Assembly: GCA_051010395.1 (NCBI GenBank)
Contig: JBPCVQ010000012.1
Span: 1 to 41,169 of the forward strand
DNA from: JANQPX01 sp051010395
GTDB lineage: Bacteria > Pseudomonadota > Alphaproteobacteria > Geminicoccales > Geminicoccaceae
DNA: 41,169 nt
Reading direction: 5' to 3'
Positions 1 through 7,951 of this stretch are shown piece after piece. The notes under the pieces are model-generated. The model was not told the DNA's origin, searched no databases, and saw only the letters and a program-made list of their open reading frames with translations. The translations under genes and the position numbers were made by a program. The stretch's first letter is position 1, and each line of letters opens with the position of its first letter.

Positions 1-114
1 CCTGTGAACCGCATGAGCAACCATGTTTCCGATGATCGGCCGGCGCTCGACGCGGTCGGCATCAGGGCGGCAATCGTTGTTGGTCGAACGAATGCTTGGC
101 CAGTTGCATGCTGA
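1..114 (+). CDS. C-terminal end of an unidentified protein (partial, runs off left edge)
   Basis: Frame 1 is open from the window edge to a TGA at 112-114 and encodes about 37 residues ending in AIVVGRTNAWPVAC. The stop overlaps the preferred ATG of the next gene (ATGCTGA, 108-114), the usual arrangement of translationally coupled genes. That overlap is the main reason to believe the frame is coding. The visible piece is too short to assign a family. It could also be a chance open frame, since an in-frame ATG lies at 13. Confidence 0.4.
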   Translation, partial: PVNRMSNHVSDDRPALDAVGIRAAIVVGRTNAWPVAC

Positions 115-1706
115 CTCCTGCCGCCGACTACCAGACGATGTGTCGGGATTTTCGCTGGGACATTCCCGAACACTTCAACATCGCCACCGCCGCTTGCGAT
201 CGTTGGGCCGACGGCGCCAACCGCATTGCTTTGATCGAGAGCCGTGCCGGCTCGGGCGTGACGTCGCATAGCTTTGACGACCTCAAGAGAGAGAGCAACC
301 GACTGGCCAACCTCCTCCGCGCCAAAGGCATACGAGCCGGCGACCGGCTTGCGATTTTGCTTGGCCAGCGGGTCGAGACCCTGCTCGCGCATCTCGCCGC
401 CTGGAAGCTGGGGGCGATCACTGTGCCTCTGTTCAGCCTGTTCGGCCCGGAGGCGCTTGCCTTCCGCCTTGCCGACAGTGGAGCGTGTGCGCTGATCACC
501 GACCTGATGGGCATCGAAAAAGTCGTCGGCATCCGCGACACCCTGCCGAACCTCAGGCTCCTCATCTCCACCGAGCCGGCAACGGCCGGCGCGGTCACCT
601 TAGGGCCAGAACTTGAACGGGCCTCCGACGCCTTCGAGGTCCGGTCAACGCTGGCTGATGATCCCGCCATAATAATCTACACTTCGGGAACGACGGGGCC
701 GCCGAAGGGGGCGCTGCATGCGCATCGGGTGTTGCTCGGCCATCTGCCGGGCGTGCAGTGGCCCCATGATTTCTTTCCCAAAGCGGGCGACCGCTTCTGG
801 ACCCCGGCGGACTGGGCCTGGATCGGCGGTCTGTTCGACGTCTTGATGCCGAGCCTCTATTTCGGCGTGCCGGTGGTCGCCAGCCGTGCCGGCCGGTTCG
901 AGGCCGACGCGGCCATCGATTTGATGGCGAGGCACGAGGTCAGAAATGCCTTCATGCCGCCGACAGCGCTTCGCCTCTTGCGCCAGGCTGATGTGCCGGC
1001 CGGCCGTCCTGGCCTGCGCAGCCTTGCAAGCGGTGGCGAGCGCTTGGGCGACGATGTTATCGAATGGGGGCGATCGACCTTCGATCTCACGGTCAACGAG
1101 TTCTATGGCCAGACCGAAGCCAATCTCCTGGTCGGCAACAACGCAGCCGTCATGCCCACCCGTTCCGCCAGCATGGGCCGTGCCATTCCTGGTCACGACG
1201 TGGCCGTCGTGAACGAGGCCGGTCAAGTCTGCACACCCGGCGATTCAGGCAATATCGCCGTCCGGCGCGCGGACCCGGTGATGTTCCTCGGCTATTGGAA
1301 CAACGAGGCGGCCACCGCCGAAAAGTTTCGCGGGGACTGGATGCTCACCGGCGATCTCGGGGTCGCCGACGAAGACGGCTACATCACCTTTCAGGGCCGG
1401 AGCGACGACATCATCAATTCAGCTGGCTACCGCATCGGCCCCGCGGAGATCGAAGAGTGCCTGACCAAACACCCGGCGGTCGCGCTCGCCGCCGTTATCG
1501 GTGTGCCGGACCCACTCCGCGGGGAGGTGGTGAAGGCCTGCATCGTCCTCCGGGGCTGCGAGCCCAGCGATGGCTTGGCGGAGGAGATCAAGGGGTTCGT
1601 GAAGACACGGCTCGCGGCGCATGAGTATCCAAGGCAGGTCGAATTTTTCGATGAACTACCGCTGACCGCTACCGGCAAGGTGATGCGCCGGGCATTGCGC
1701 GGTTAG
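108..1706 (+). CDS. AMP-dependent acyl-CoA synthetase (medium-chain/acetyl-CoA synthetase-like)
   Basis: This enzyme of the ANL superfamily would activate a carboxylic acid with ATP to an acyl-adenylate and pass it to CoA in the cytoplasm. It has about 532 residues, normal for the family. The AMP-binding loop YTSGTTGPPKG lies near residue 190. An EFYGQTEAN motif follows, typical of medium-chain synthetases, then the TGD adenylate motif near 413. The C-terminal TATGKVMRR carries the catalytic lysine near 524. An in-frame TTG lies four codons upstream, but ATG 108 overlaps the preceding stop and is preferred. No clear Shine-Dalgarno is visible, as expected for coupled translation. The substrate cannot be deduced; medium-chain or aromatic acids are possible. 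Confidence 0.9.
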   Translation: MLTPAADYQTMCRDFRWDIPEHFNIATAACDRWADGANRIALIESRAGSGVTSHSFDDLKRESNRLANLLRAKGIRAGDRLAILLGQRVETLLAHLAAWKLGAITVPLFSLFGPEALAFRLADSGACALITDLMGIEKVVGIRDTLPNLRLLISTEPATAGAVTLGPELERASDAFEVRSTLADDPAIIIYTSGTTGPPKGALHAHRVLLGHLPGVQWPHDFFPKAGDRFWTPADWAWIGGLFDVLMPSLYFGVPVVASRAGRFEADAAIDLMARHEVRNAFMPPTALRLLRQADVPAGRPGLRSLASGGERLGDDVIEWGRSTFDLTVNEFYGQTEANLLVGNNAAVMPTRSASMGRAIPGHDVAVVNEAGQVCTPGDSGNIAVRRADPVMFLGYWNNEAATAEKFRGDWMLTGDLGVADEDGYITFQGRSDDIINSAGYRIGPAEIEECLTKHPAVALAAVIGVPDPLRGEVVKACIVLRGCEPSDGLAEEIKGFVKTRLAAHEYPRQVEFFDELPLTATGKVMRRALRG

Positions 1707-1730
1707 GGAAGCGAAAATGCACGAGGCGGC

Positions 1731-2008
1731 CTCCAGGAGCCCGTTCGGAAAGTTACCGAATGATGTCATCGTGCGGCAGTAGAGATCAGGCGAGGAAGAG
1801 GGAGATGAGCGATACGGGGCGTCGATTGAGGCCGATGCCGAAGCTTGAACTGGCTGTAAAACGACCCTCCGGGGGGCGTTGTCCAGGGCACCGGCTTCGT
1901 TTCTTGGCTCTTGCGATGCGCCGCACCGCGGCACTCCAAGCTCCACACATCTGCTTACAGACCACGCCATGAAATCGCTCGATAACCTTCCAAACGGGCT
2001 CTTTGGAG
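1731..2008. repeat. Imperfect inverted repeat bounding a 278-base segment (MITE-like)
   Basis: The roughly 40-base arm at 1731-1770 (core GAGCCCGTTCGGAA) reappears inverted at 1967-2008 (core GAGCCCGTTTGGAA on the minus strand). Hand alignment gives about 32 matches in 41 positions with one gap. A third, weaker relative (GTTCGGAAAACCGATTGG) follows at about 2098. No transposase and no clear target duplication were seen. A short non-autonomous element is one reading; two diverged copies of a regulatory sequence is another. Confidence 0.4.
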
Positions 2009-2069
2009 CTGATGAATGCGGGTAATTGTCTGAAGGAGGAAGCGGCGTCGTTCCTGAAGACCCTGCAAG

Positions 2070-2243
2070 GTGGCACGAGGCCGGGCGCTTGCAGGAGGTC
2101 TGTTCGGAAAACCGATTGGCATCGTTGCTCTGGGAATTGCGATAAGCGGTGCCTGGGTTCTTGCTCCTGCCGCAGGTCCGCGTCATGTGGCTCGGGGCGA
2201 AGCGTCGACAGCCGCGTTAAACGATCTTCAGGGACTTTGGTGA
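2070..2243 (+). CDS. Possible small membrane protein (57 residues)
   Basis: A GTG-initiated frame encodes a basic, glycine-rich start and then one hydrophobic stretch (IGIVALGIAISGAWVLAP), a plausible single membrane helix. A short polar tail ends in LQGLW. There is no good Shine-Dalgarno at the right distance and no recognised family. The surrounding DNA is non-coding in character, so this may be a remnant or a chance frame. Confidence 0.2.
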   Translation: MARGRALAGGLFGKPIGIVALGIAISGAWVLAPAAGPRHVARGEASTAALNDLQGLW

Positions 2244-2336
2244 CCGAAACCCCTATGCGTTCATTCGCTGGCGGCCCGCCGGGCTGTGAGTGAGCGATTA
2301 ACCGCGCTTTAGCGCCTCGAGGCCATGATGATGTTC

Positions 2337-2415
2337 TGGTCCATGCGATCCTGGGAATCCGTTCGCCTGCGGGGTGGGTTGGGCGAGGCAAAGACTCCCA
2401 TGATCGCATGGACCA
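2337..2415. repeat. Dispersed palindromic repeat, copy A (two arms)
   Basis: The left arm 2337-2361 (TGGTCCATGCGATCCTGGGA) and right arm 2394-2415 (ending GATCGCATGGACCA) are inverted copies around a G-rich loop of about 32 bases. The same arm occurs at 10926-10949 and, with both arms, at 29596-29673. In all three copies a GTTAA follows the right arm after 23 to 35 bases (here at 2445). All copies are intergenic. Confidence 0.75.
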
Positions 2416-2530
2416 AGAAGACAGAAACCTTGTAGCAGGAAGAAGTTAACGAATGGTTGATGTCGTGACGTGGATGCGGCAAGCCTGTCGCCATATGCAG
2501 CGCGTCGTGTGACGATATGGTCGCGATCCA

Positions 2531-3136
2531 TCAAACAAACGTCCGCCATCCCGCATGGATACGGGTCGCCGTGGTGATCCAGCAGAACGTCCCGAAAATC
2601 CAGGCCAGGACTGGAAACCAGCCGGGCACTAGGCAGGCGAGCAAGAAAAGACCGATCGTCTCCGTCCCCTCGGTCAGGCCGCCCAGATAGTAGAGAGATT
2701 TCTGACCTTGAATGTCGGTCGAGAGCCCGCGCTTCTCCGCCATGATCGCGTAAGCCAGAAACGAGCAGGCGGTGCCGATGAAACTGAAGATCAGGAAGGC
2801 TGAGGCCAGCGCGTTCTCGAAGGGGGCGGCGAGTGCGAAGGCAAACGGGATGCTGCTGTAGAAGATGAAATCGAGGGTGATGTCGAGAAAGCCGCCCCGG
2901 TCGGTTTTCTCGGTCAGCCTGGCGAGTGCGCCATCCAGGCCGTCGGCAAGACGATTGATGATGATCAGCACGAGACCGACGCCATAGGCCTCGAAGGCGA
3001 TCGCCGGGATGGCAAGAAGGCCGATCACGAACCCGGTGATCGTGACACCATCCGCCGTCCAGCCCGCACGATGCGCCGCCTTTGCCATACACTCCAGCGG
3101 CGGGTCGATCAGTGGTCTCAGCCTGGCATCGAGCAT
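2531..3136 (-). CDS. CDP-alcohol phosphatidyltransferase family membrane protein
   Basis: Enzymes of this family move a phosphatidyl (or similar) group from a CDP-linked donor to an alcohol in the inner membrane. The 201-residue protein carries the family signature at residues 65-89: DGLDGALAR, then a spaced G81, D85 and D89 that bind metal and CDP. Several hydrophobic segments flank it. It lies 106 bases downstream of pssA on the same strand, so it probably belongs to the phospholipid group. It is shorter than and distinct from PssA. Its alcohol acceptor is unknown; glycerol phosphate, inositol phosphate or another head group are all possible. Confidence 0.85.
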   Translation of the reverse strand: MLDARLRPLIDPPLECMAKAAHRAGWTADGVTITGFVIGLLAIPAIAFEAYGVGLVLIIINRLADGLDGALARLTEKTDRGGFLDITLDFIFYSSIPFAFALAAPFENALASAFLIFSFIGTACSFLAYAIMAEKRGLSTDIQGQKSLYYLGGLTEGTETIGLFLLACLVPGWFPVLAWIFGTFCWITTATRIHAGWRTFV

Positions 3137-3242
3137 AATCGGCTAGTGGTGCGACCGCATCATTGGCTTCCCTCCGCTGTCGTCGAAATCGACGGCATGC
3201 GGCCAGGGAAACAGGAGGGACTCTTTCGCATCGAACATACCA

Positions 3243-4130
3243 CTAGGTTTTGTCAGGCCCGGTTTCCGCATCGGTATCCTTCTCATCCACGGCTTCCGAT
3301 CCGCCCGCGGCGCCGGTGGCACCCGTAGTGCTCGCAGCACCCGCAGTGCCCGTGGCACCGGCAGCGAGCCGGTTGGCGGTAATGATGCCGAAGGGGAGAC
3401 TGGCGAGATAGATGAAGGCGACCGTGAGCAGTGTCCACCAGGGCACGTTCACGAGAGCCGTGATGATCACGCCGATACCGACCAGAGTCGGCAGCAGATA
3501 ATCGGGCCGGATACGGGTGGTCATCATCTTGATCGAGAAGGTCTTGACCGAACTCACCATCATCAGCGCGGTCGCGACCACCACCAGAGCGTTCAAGAGC
3601 CAAGCTGCCGGCCAGTCCTGCTCAAGCGCGAAGGTCAGCATCATCGGCATCAGCACTACACCTGCAGCAGCGGGTGCGGGCATGCCGGTAAAGAAACGGG
3701 TCATCCAGGGCGGCTGGTTCGGATCTTCGAGCTCGCTGTTGAAGCGAGCGAGCCGAAGAGCGGCGCAGATCACATAAAAGAGGGCGATCGCCCAGCCGAG
3801 ACCTTTTGCCTCATTGAGGGACCAGAGATAGATGAGGAAGGCAGGCGCCACGCCAAAGCTCAAAAAATCGGCAAGGCTATCGAGCTCGGCGCCGAGTTTA
3901 GAGGTGATCTTCAAGAGCCTTGCTGAGCGACCGTCCAGGCCGTCGAAGATGCCCGCCAGAATGATCATGACGACGGCGGTCTGATAATGCCCGTCCAGGC
4001 CGTAGCGAATGGCGGAAAGACCGAAGCAGATACTGGCGACGGTAAAGGCGTTGGGCACCAGATGGATCAGTGGCCTTGCCTGCAGGCGCCGTCGGTTTCT
4101 CCACCGTTCCCGTCGCTTGCGGCGGTCCAT
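3243..4130 (-). CDS. pssA: CDP-diacylglycerol--serine O-phosphatidyltransferase
   Basis: The enzyme makes phosphatidylserine from CDP-diacylglycerol and serine, the step before phosphatidylethanolamine. It has 295 residues with a very basic N-terminus and multiple membrane segments. The CDP-alcohol signature DGRSAR (66-71), G80, D84 and D88 is complete. The context PHLVPNAFT-like start and FNSELEDP segment are typical of type II (Gram-positive/alpha-type) PssA. The last 40 or so residues are a low-complexity Ala/Thr/Gly run followed by an acidic tail, unlike the core. Its ATG overlaps the psd stop by one base (TGATG), so the two are translationally coupled. Confidence 0.93.
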   Translation of the reverse strand: MDRRKRRERWRNRRRLQARPLIHLVPNAFTVASICFGLSAIRYGLDGHYQTAVVMIILAGIFDGLDGRSARLLKITSKLGAELDSLADFLSFGVAPAFLIYLWSLNEAKGLGWAIALFYVICAALRLARFNSELEDPNQPPWMTRFFTGMPAPAAAGVVLMPMMLTFALEQDWPAAWLLNALVVVATALMMVSSVKTFSIKMMTTRIRPDYLLPTLVGIGVIITALVNVPWWTLLTVAFIYLASLPFGIITANRLAAGATGTAGAASTTGATGAAGGSEAVDEKDTDAETGPDKT

Positions 4131-4831
4131 CAGCTCCGTCTCCAGCCACTCGGATCTTCGCCGCGTCGGCTGTCGGCAAGCACGGTCTCGCCGGCGACGG
4201 CGCGTTGTCCCTTGGCGACCAGCGGGGTGACGCCGTCAGGCAGATAGACGTCGCACCGGCTGCCAAAGCGAATAAGACCGACGCGCTCGCCGGCATGAAG
4301 CTGATCACCCTCTTCGACGAAGCCAACGATTCTCCGCGCGACCAGGCCAGCAATCTGTACGAGTCCGAAAACCTCGCCGTCAGCGGTCTCGATCTTGAAG
4401 GACTGACGCTCATTCTCCTCGGAAGCCTTGTCGAGCGCCGCGTTCAGAAATTTGCCGGGGTGATAGGCAAGCTTGGTGAGCACGCCCGGCACCGGCGTCC
4501 GGTTCACATGAACGTCAAAGACGTTCAGGAAAACGCTGATGCAGGTCAGTGGTGCATCGCCCAATTCCATCTCGGTCGGCGGCCTTCGCCTGGTGATCGC
4601 CTGGACCTCGCCGTCCGCCGGGCTGACAACGATGCCGGCGCCTTCTGGCGTCACCCTTGGCGGGTCGCGGAAGAAATAAATCATCCAGGCGGTAATCAGG
4701 AGGCCGAACAGCAAAAGCCATTCGCTTGCGAGGCCAAGCAGCAGGCTGGCGATCAGGCTGGCGGCAATGAACGGCCACCCCTTAGGATGGATCGGCGTCA
4801 AGACCCCTTTGAGATGCTCGGGTATGATCAT
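4130..4831 (-). CDS. psd: Phosphatidylserine decarboxylase
   Basis: Converts phosphatidylserine to phosphatidylethanolamine using a self-made pyruvoyl group. The 233-residue protein has an N-terminal hydrophobic anchor (residues 19-54). The RFGSRCDVYLP motif places the self-cleavage between Gly190 and Ser191. A conserved VHVNRTPVPG block lies at 107-116. The short length and the FGS rather than LGST site fit the type found in alphaproteobacteria and archaea. It is the first gene of the psd-pssA pair, and the one-base overlap with pssA couples synthesis and decarboxylation of the same lipid. Confidence 0.93.
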   Translation of the reverse strand: MIIPEHLKGVLTPIHPKGWPFIAASLIASLLLGLASEWLLLFGLLITAWMIYFFRDPPRVTPEGAGIVVSPADGEVQAITRRRPPTEMELGDAPLTCISVFLNVFDVHVNRTPVPGVLTKLAYHPGKFLNAALDKASEENERQSFKIETADGEVFGLVQIAGLVARRIVGFVEEGDQLHAGERVGLIRFGSRCDVYLPDGVTPLVAKGQRAVAGETVLADSRRGEDPSGWRRS

Positions 4832-5166
4832 GTTATGGCGGCTACCGACCTTTCGATTGTCGTGAATGGGGGAACGTCGATGATTTAGGCCGATTGAGGC
4901 TGTGCGTCAAAGATTGCCGGTGCCGCCACGTCGTCGACTGCCCCCTCATCCCATCTCGAAATACAGGAAATTTTTGCAAAACCTGTCGCAATTTGCGATC
5001 AAGGCACCGAGAGATAACGGCACTGGTGACCCAGTGGCCGTCATAAACTGAATAACGCTTTGGGATTATTACTTTCTTTTGCGTGGTGCCGGTCTTGCGG
5101 ATTGGCATCGGTCTTGCGGAAGAAAGGATCAATCGTTCGTGCACCAGTAGGAAGGATGCTATTGCC
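4832..5166. other. Intergenic region between psd (minus) and aqpZ (plus)
   Basis: This 335-base divergent region must hold promoters for both flanking genes, but I see no confident promoter. A short direct repeat CGGTCTTGCGGA occurs twice near 5091 and 5110. An AGGAAGG ribosome-binding site for aqpZ lies near 5149-5155. Confidence 0.4.
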
Positions 5167-5859
5167 ATGCTGTTCAACAAAGCGCTCGCCGAGGCCATCG
5201 GTACCTTCACCCTTGTTTTCATCGGCTGCGGCGCCGCCGTGATCGCCGGCGAGCATATCGGATTCACCGGCATCTCCTTTGCCTTCGGCCTCGGTCTGAT
5301 CGCCATGGCCTACGGCATCGGTCCGATCTCCGGCTGTCATATCAATCCAGCCGTGAGCCTCGGCATGCTGGTCGCCGGCCGGATGACAGTCTCGGAATTC
5401 ATCACCTATGTCATCAGCCAGCTGATCGGCGCCGTGATCGCTGCCGGCGCCCTCTACATGATCGTAAGTGGCCAGGCGGGCGAGGAGGGTGTCACCAATC
5501 TCGGGCAGAATGGCTGGGGCGAAGGCTATATCGACGGCTACAGCCAACAGGCGGCCATCATTTTCGAACTGATCGCCACCTTCCTCTTTGTCCTGATGAT
5601 TCTCGGTTCGACCGCCGCAGGGGCTCCGGCTGCAGTCGCCGGCCTTGCCATCGGCCTCGCTCTGGTCGCCATCCATCTCATCGGCATTCCCATCACCGGC
5701 ACATCGGTCAACCCGGCGCGCAGCATCGGACCGGCCCTCCTGGTCGGCGGCCAGGCGATGGTTCAGCTCTGGGTGTTCATCGTCATGCCCCTGGCTGCAG
5801 GGCTGGCAGCGGGCATCGTCCACCGCGTCCTGATCGCCGGCAGCGATCACGCCGACTGA
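5167..5859 (+). CDS. aqpZ: Aquaporin Z-type water channel
   Basis: Forms a tetrameric inner-membrane water pore. The 230-residue protein has six hydrophobic spans and both NPA boxes, at residues 60-62 and 182-184. The selectivity-filter residues match the water-specific AqpZ pattern: F40, H170, T179 and R185 correspond to F43, H174, T183 and R189 of E. coli AqpZ. That argues against a glycerol facilitator. ATG 5167 is chosen because AGGAAGG lies about 12 bases upstream and the protein then starts like AqpZ; the frame is open further upstream without support. A strong hairpin follows the stop, so the gene is probably monocistronic. Confidence 0.93.
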   Translation: MLFNKALAEAIGTFTLVFIGCGAAVIAGEHIGFTGISFAFGLGLIAMAYGIGPISGCHINPAVSLGMLVAGRMTVSEFITYVISQLIGAVIAAGALYMIVSGQAGEEGVTNLGQNGWGEGYIDGYSQQAAIIFELIATFLFVLMILGSTAAGAPAAVAGLAIGLALVAIHLIGIPITGTSVNPARSIGPALLVGGQAMVQLWVFIVMPLAAGLAAGIVHRVLIAGSDHAD

Positions 5860-5879
5860 CCGGAGCGACCTTCGATATC

Positions 5880-5912
5880 ACGACGTCCGGGCCCAAGGTC
5901 CGGGCGTCGTTT
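5880..5912 (+). terminator. Terminator-like hairpin after aqpZ
   Basis: An 11-base-pair stem (ACGACGTCCGG with CCGGGCGTCGT, one G-T wobble) with a 9-base loop begins 20 bases after the aqpZ stop. It is followed only by a short T run. Confidence 0.7.
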
Positions 5913-6000
5913 ACCGAATCTCCATCTTTTACGTGTTTACTGACCCCTAAGTCCGTGACAGCTGCAACACAGGACGGGTCATGATGACAGCCTCTCGCCG

Positions 6001-6687
6001 ATGACCTCGGCGCCCCCGCTAAGCCTTCAGACGGTCACCTGCCGGTATGGCGAGCAGATCGCGCTCGAACAGGTCTCGCTGACACTGGAATCCGGCGAGA
6101 TCCTCGGCATAACCGGCGCGCCTGGCGCCGGCATGTCGACCTTGATCAAAGCGATCATGATGCTGGTCGCACCGCAATCCGGTCGCGTGCTGATCATGGG
6201 CAAGCCCCATGATCTCGCGAGCAGCCGGGCAAAGATCGCCTATTTGCCGGAAACCATCAGGCCACCCGGTCATCTTTCCGGCCATGATTTCATCACGATG
6301 ACACACACCATGCAGCCCGGTCCGATCGGCGACGCCGACCTCACCGGCCTTGCGGGAGATCTCGAGTTCGATCCGGGTCTCTTTGCCCATCCCATACGAC
6401 GCTATCCAAAAGACGACGTCCAGAAACTGGGCCTGATCGCCATGCTCTCGACGGGCCGTCCGATCCTCCTTCTCGATCGGCCAATGTCGGACTTAGAGCC
6501 CGGCGCTCGCGCCGGCCTTCGGCATCGTCTGAAAGTACATGCGGCGGACGGCGGCGCCGTCCTGATCGGCTCGCACGCCGTCGAAGATCACCAGGACATC
6601 GTCGATCGCCTCGTCATGCTGAAAGACGGCCAGCTGATCGAGGCCGACGCCATCGAACTCTTCAAGGCGACAAACGCTGCGGCCTAG
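6001..6687 (+). CDS. Degenerate ABC-transporter ATPase-like protein lacking key catalytic residues
   Basis: The fold and order are those of an ABC nucleotide-binding domain of the NosF/CcmA-like kind (228 residues). However, the Walker A loop reads GAPGAGMST (39-47), with methionine at 45 in place of the lysine. The signature region reads YPKDDVQ (135-141), where active relatives have a form like YSKGMKQ. The Walker B reads ILLLDR (155-160), with arginine replacing the catalytic glutamate. A histidine of the switch (SH, 191-192) remains. Three independent losses in an otherwise intact frame suggest a non-hydrolysing relative rather than a sequencing error. No permease or second ATPase is adjacent. 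It could be a regulatory or structural subunit, or a gene early in decay. Confidence 0.8.
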   Translation: MTSAPPLSLQTVTCRYGEQIALEQVSLTLESGEILGITGAPGAGMSTLIKAIMMLVAPQSGRVLIMGKPHDLASSRAKIAYLPETIRPPGHLSGHDFITMTHTMQPGPIGDADLTGLAGDLEFDPGLFAHPIRRYPKDDVQKLGLIAMLSTGRPILLLDRPMSDLEPGARAGLRHRLKVHAADGGAVLIGSHAVEDHQDIVDRLVMLKDGQLIEADAIELFKATNAAA

Positions 6688-6869
6688 GTTCGATCTTCGT
6701 GAAGCGATTGCTTAGAGCGCCAATTCAACGGACAAGAAACCGGCGCAACCGGGCACCGGCCAGGCATCACCAATGGATGCTGCCGACCCGGCGTGATCCC
6801 TAAGCCCTTTGCCGGAGTTTGGCGCCGCCGAGTATTTGCCGCCATTGTTTGGAGGCTTGGCAATGCGTG

Positions 6870-7589
6870 CTACGCTGAAGCCTTCCGGTCGAATTCAGGT
6901 CTTTGCTTCGGAGCTTCGGCAAAGCTGCTTCGCGTCAACCATCTGGTCAGCGTGCGGGCCATGACCTCGTGGCCAATTAGGGTGATCTTGTCAGCCTGGA
7001 TCTCCTGCTCGAAGCTGGTATGGCCCATCCAGGCCGAAGTGAGCGCGCGCAGCTGGCATACAACGAAGAGATCGATATCGAAGCTTGGATTAGTATAGCA
7101 CAAATCCGTTTCCACGCCCGGTTTAACGATCAGCCAATAGTTCGATGCGTCACTGGGCGGATCATTCAGTGTGAACTGGATGACGCATTTCGGGACCGGG
7201 AGCTCCAGGCGATTGATCTTGCGGCGGATATTCCACATCAGCAAACGGGCATCCAGGTTCTCCAGAGACACTTCGCTATCGATATTGCGATGAGCCCATT
7301 CGCCCAATTGGTGCACGAGCGGTTCCAGCTCGTCGGCCAACGGCGTGGTAACATACTCGGGATGCCCGCCTGCTGCGCTGTGATGGCGGCGAACCAAACC
7401 CTTGCATTCCATATCTTTGAGACGTTTCGATAGGAGCCCAGGCGACATGCCGGGCACGCCGCGCTGGATTTCGTTGAAGCGGGTGGAGCCGGACCACATT
7501 TCGCACAGCACCAGCATGGTCCAGCGCGGCTCAAGCATTTCAGCTGCCATGGCAACGGGGCAGAACCGGGGATAAGCAGTCTCTGGCAT
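6870..7589 (-). CDS. HxlR-family transcriptional regulator with C-terminal SCP2-like domain
   Basis: A winged helix-turn-helix DNA-binding domain fills about residues 8-100. CPVAMAAEMLEPRWTMLVL and GMSPGLLSKRLKDM are typical of HxlR, with the conserved N-terminal cysteine at residue 10. The rest (about 125-225) resembles the lipid-binding-like SCP2 extension found in some HxlR proteins and may sense a hydrophobic ligand. The gene is divergent from a small tautomerase gene. The 146 bases between them hold a nested palindrome (7635-7678) that is the obvious candidate operator. Regulation of itself and of the tautomerase is inferred. Confidence 0.87.
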   Translation of the reverse strand: MPETAYPRFCPVAMAAEMLEPRWTMLVLCEMWSGSTRFNEIQRGVPGMSPGLLSKRLKDMECKGLVRRHHSAAGGHPEYVTTPLADELEPLVHQLGEWAHRNIDSEVSLENLDARLLMWNIRRKINRLELPVPKCVIQFTLNDPPSDASNYWLIVKPGVETDLCYTNPSFDIDLFVVCQLRALTSAWMGHTSFEQEIQADKITLIGHEVMARTLTRWLTRSSFAEAPKQRPEFDRKASA

Positions 7590-7634
7590 GTCCGCACCTC
7601 CGTCTGCGAGAATTCACGGAAGCTGAATCATCGT

Positions 7635-7678
7635 CCAGTTCAAAAACTGTAGTGGCCTTCCTACACTATCTGAACTGG
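7635..7678. promoter_or_regulatory. Nested palindrome, likely HxlR-type operator
   Basis: CCAGTTCA (7635-7642) and TGAACTGG (7671-7678) form perfect 8-base arms. GTAG (7649-7652) and CTAC (7661-7664) form a second pair with exactly the same centre (7656.5). The site sits in the divergent region between the HxlR gene and the tautomerase gene, where a dimeric regulator would control both. Confidence 0.6.
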
Positions 7679-7735
7679 GCGTCCGTAACGCCGTCTGCCA
7701 GGGTCTAGCCATCCATCAACAAAGGAAAATGGGTC

Positions 7736-7951
7736 ATGCCTCTGGTAGATATCGAAGTGATCGAGGGCGTTTTTGATGACCATCAGAAAGCCCAGATGAT
7801 CGAGAAAGTGACCAATGCCATGATCGAGGTCGAAGGCGAAGCCATGCGCGGTGTCACCTGGGTCCGCGTGAAAGAGGTACGTAGCGGGCAGTGGGGAATC
7901 GGTGGCAACACCCCGAGCGCGAACGACATCAAGGCGATGGCGGCAGGTTAA
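7736..7951 (+). CDS. 4-oxalocrotonate tautomerase family enzyme
   Basis: A 71-residue member of the tautomerase superfamily. Removal of the first methionine would expose the catalytic Pro1 (MPLVDIEVIEG). An Arg at 38 sits in the usual strand region. These enzymes are small oligomers that tautomerise or dehalogenate unsaturated or keto acids. The substrate is not deducible. A good ribosome-binding site (AAAGGAAA) lies about 9 bases before the ATG. It is divergent from the HxlR regulator and probably its target. Confidence 0.87.
   Translation: MPLVDIEVIEGVFDDHQKAQMIEKVTNAMIEVEGEAMRGVTWVRVKEVRSGQWGIGGNTPSANDIKAMAAG

Larger units (their letters stand above)
1707..2530. other. Gene-poor region, 824 bases
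   Basis: No convincing gene lies between the acyl-CoA synthetase and the minus-strand phosphatidyltransferase. Open frames here give low-complexity, family-less translations. The stretch holds an imperfect inverted repeat (1731-2008), a weak small membrane-protein ORF (2070-2243) and one copy of a dispersed palindrome (2337-2415). Confidence 0.6.

Noticed and set aside
1843..1886. Possible minus-strand terminator around CGACCCTCCGGGGGGCG
   Set aside because: The arms pair only with mismatches and no loop, so the hairpin is not convincing.
1786..2409. 207-codon minus-strand frame in the gene-poor region
   Set aside because: It runs through the inverted repeat and the dispersed palindrome, has no ribosome-binding site and no recognisable domain.
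5041..5850. Long minus-strand frame opposite aqpZ
   Set aside because: Asp/Gly/His-rich shadow of a clear aquaporin gene.
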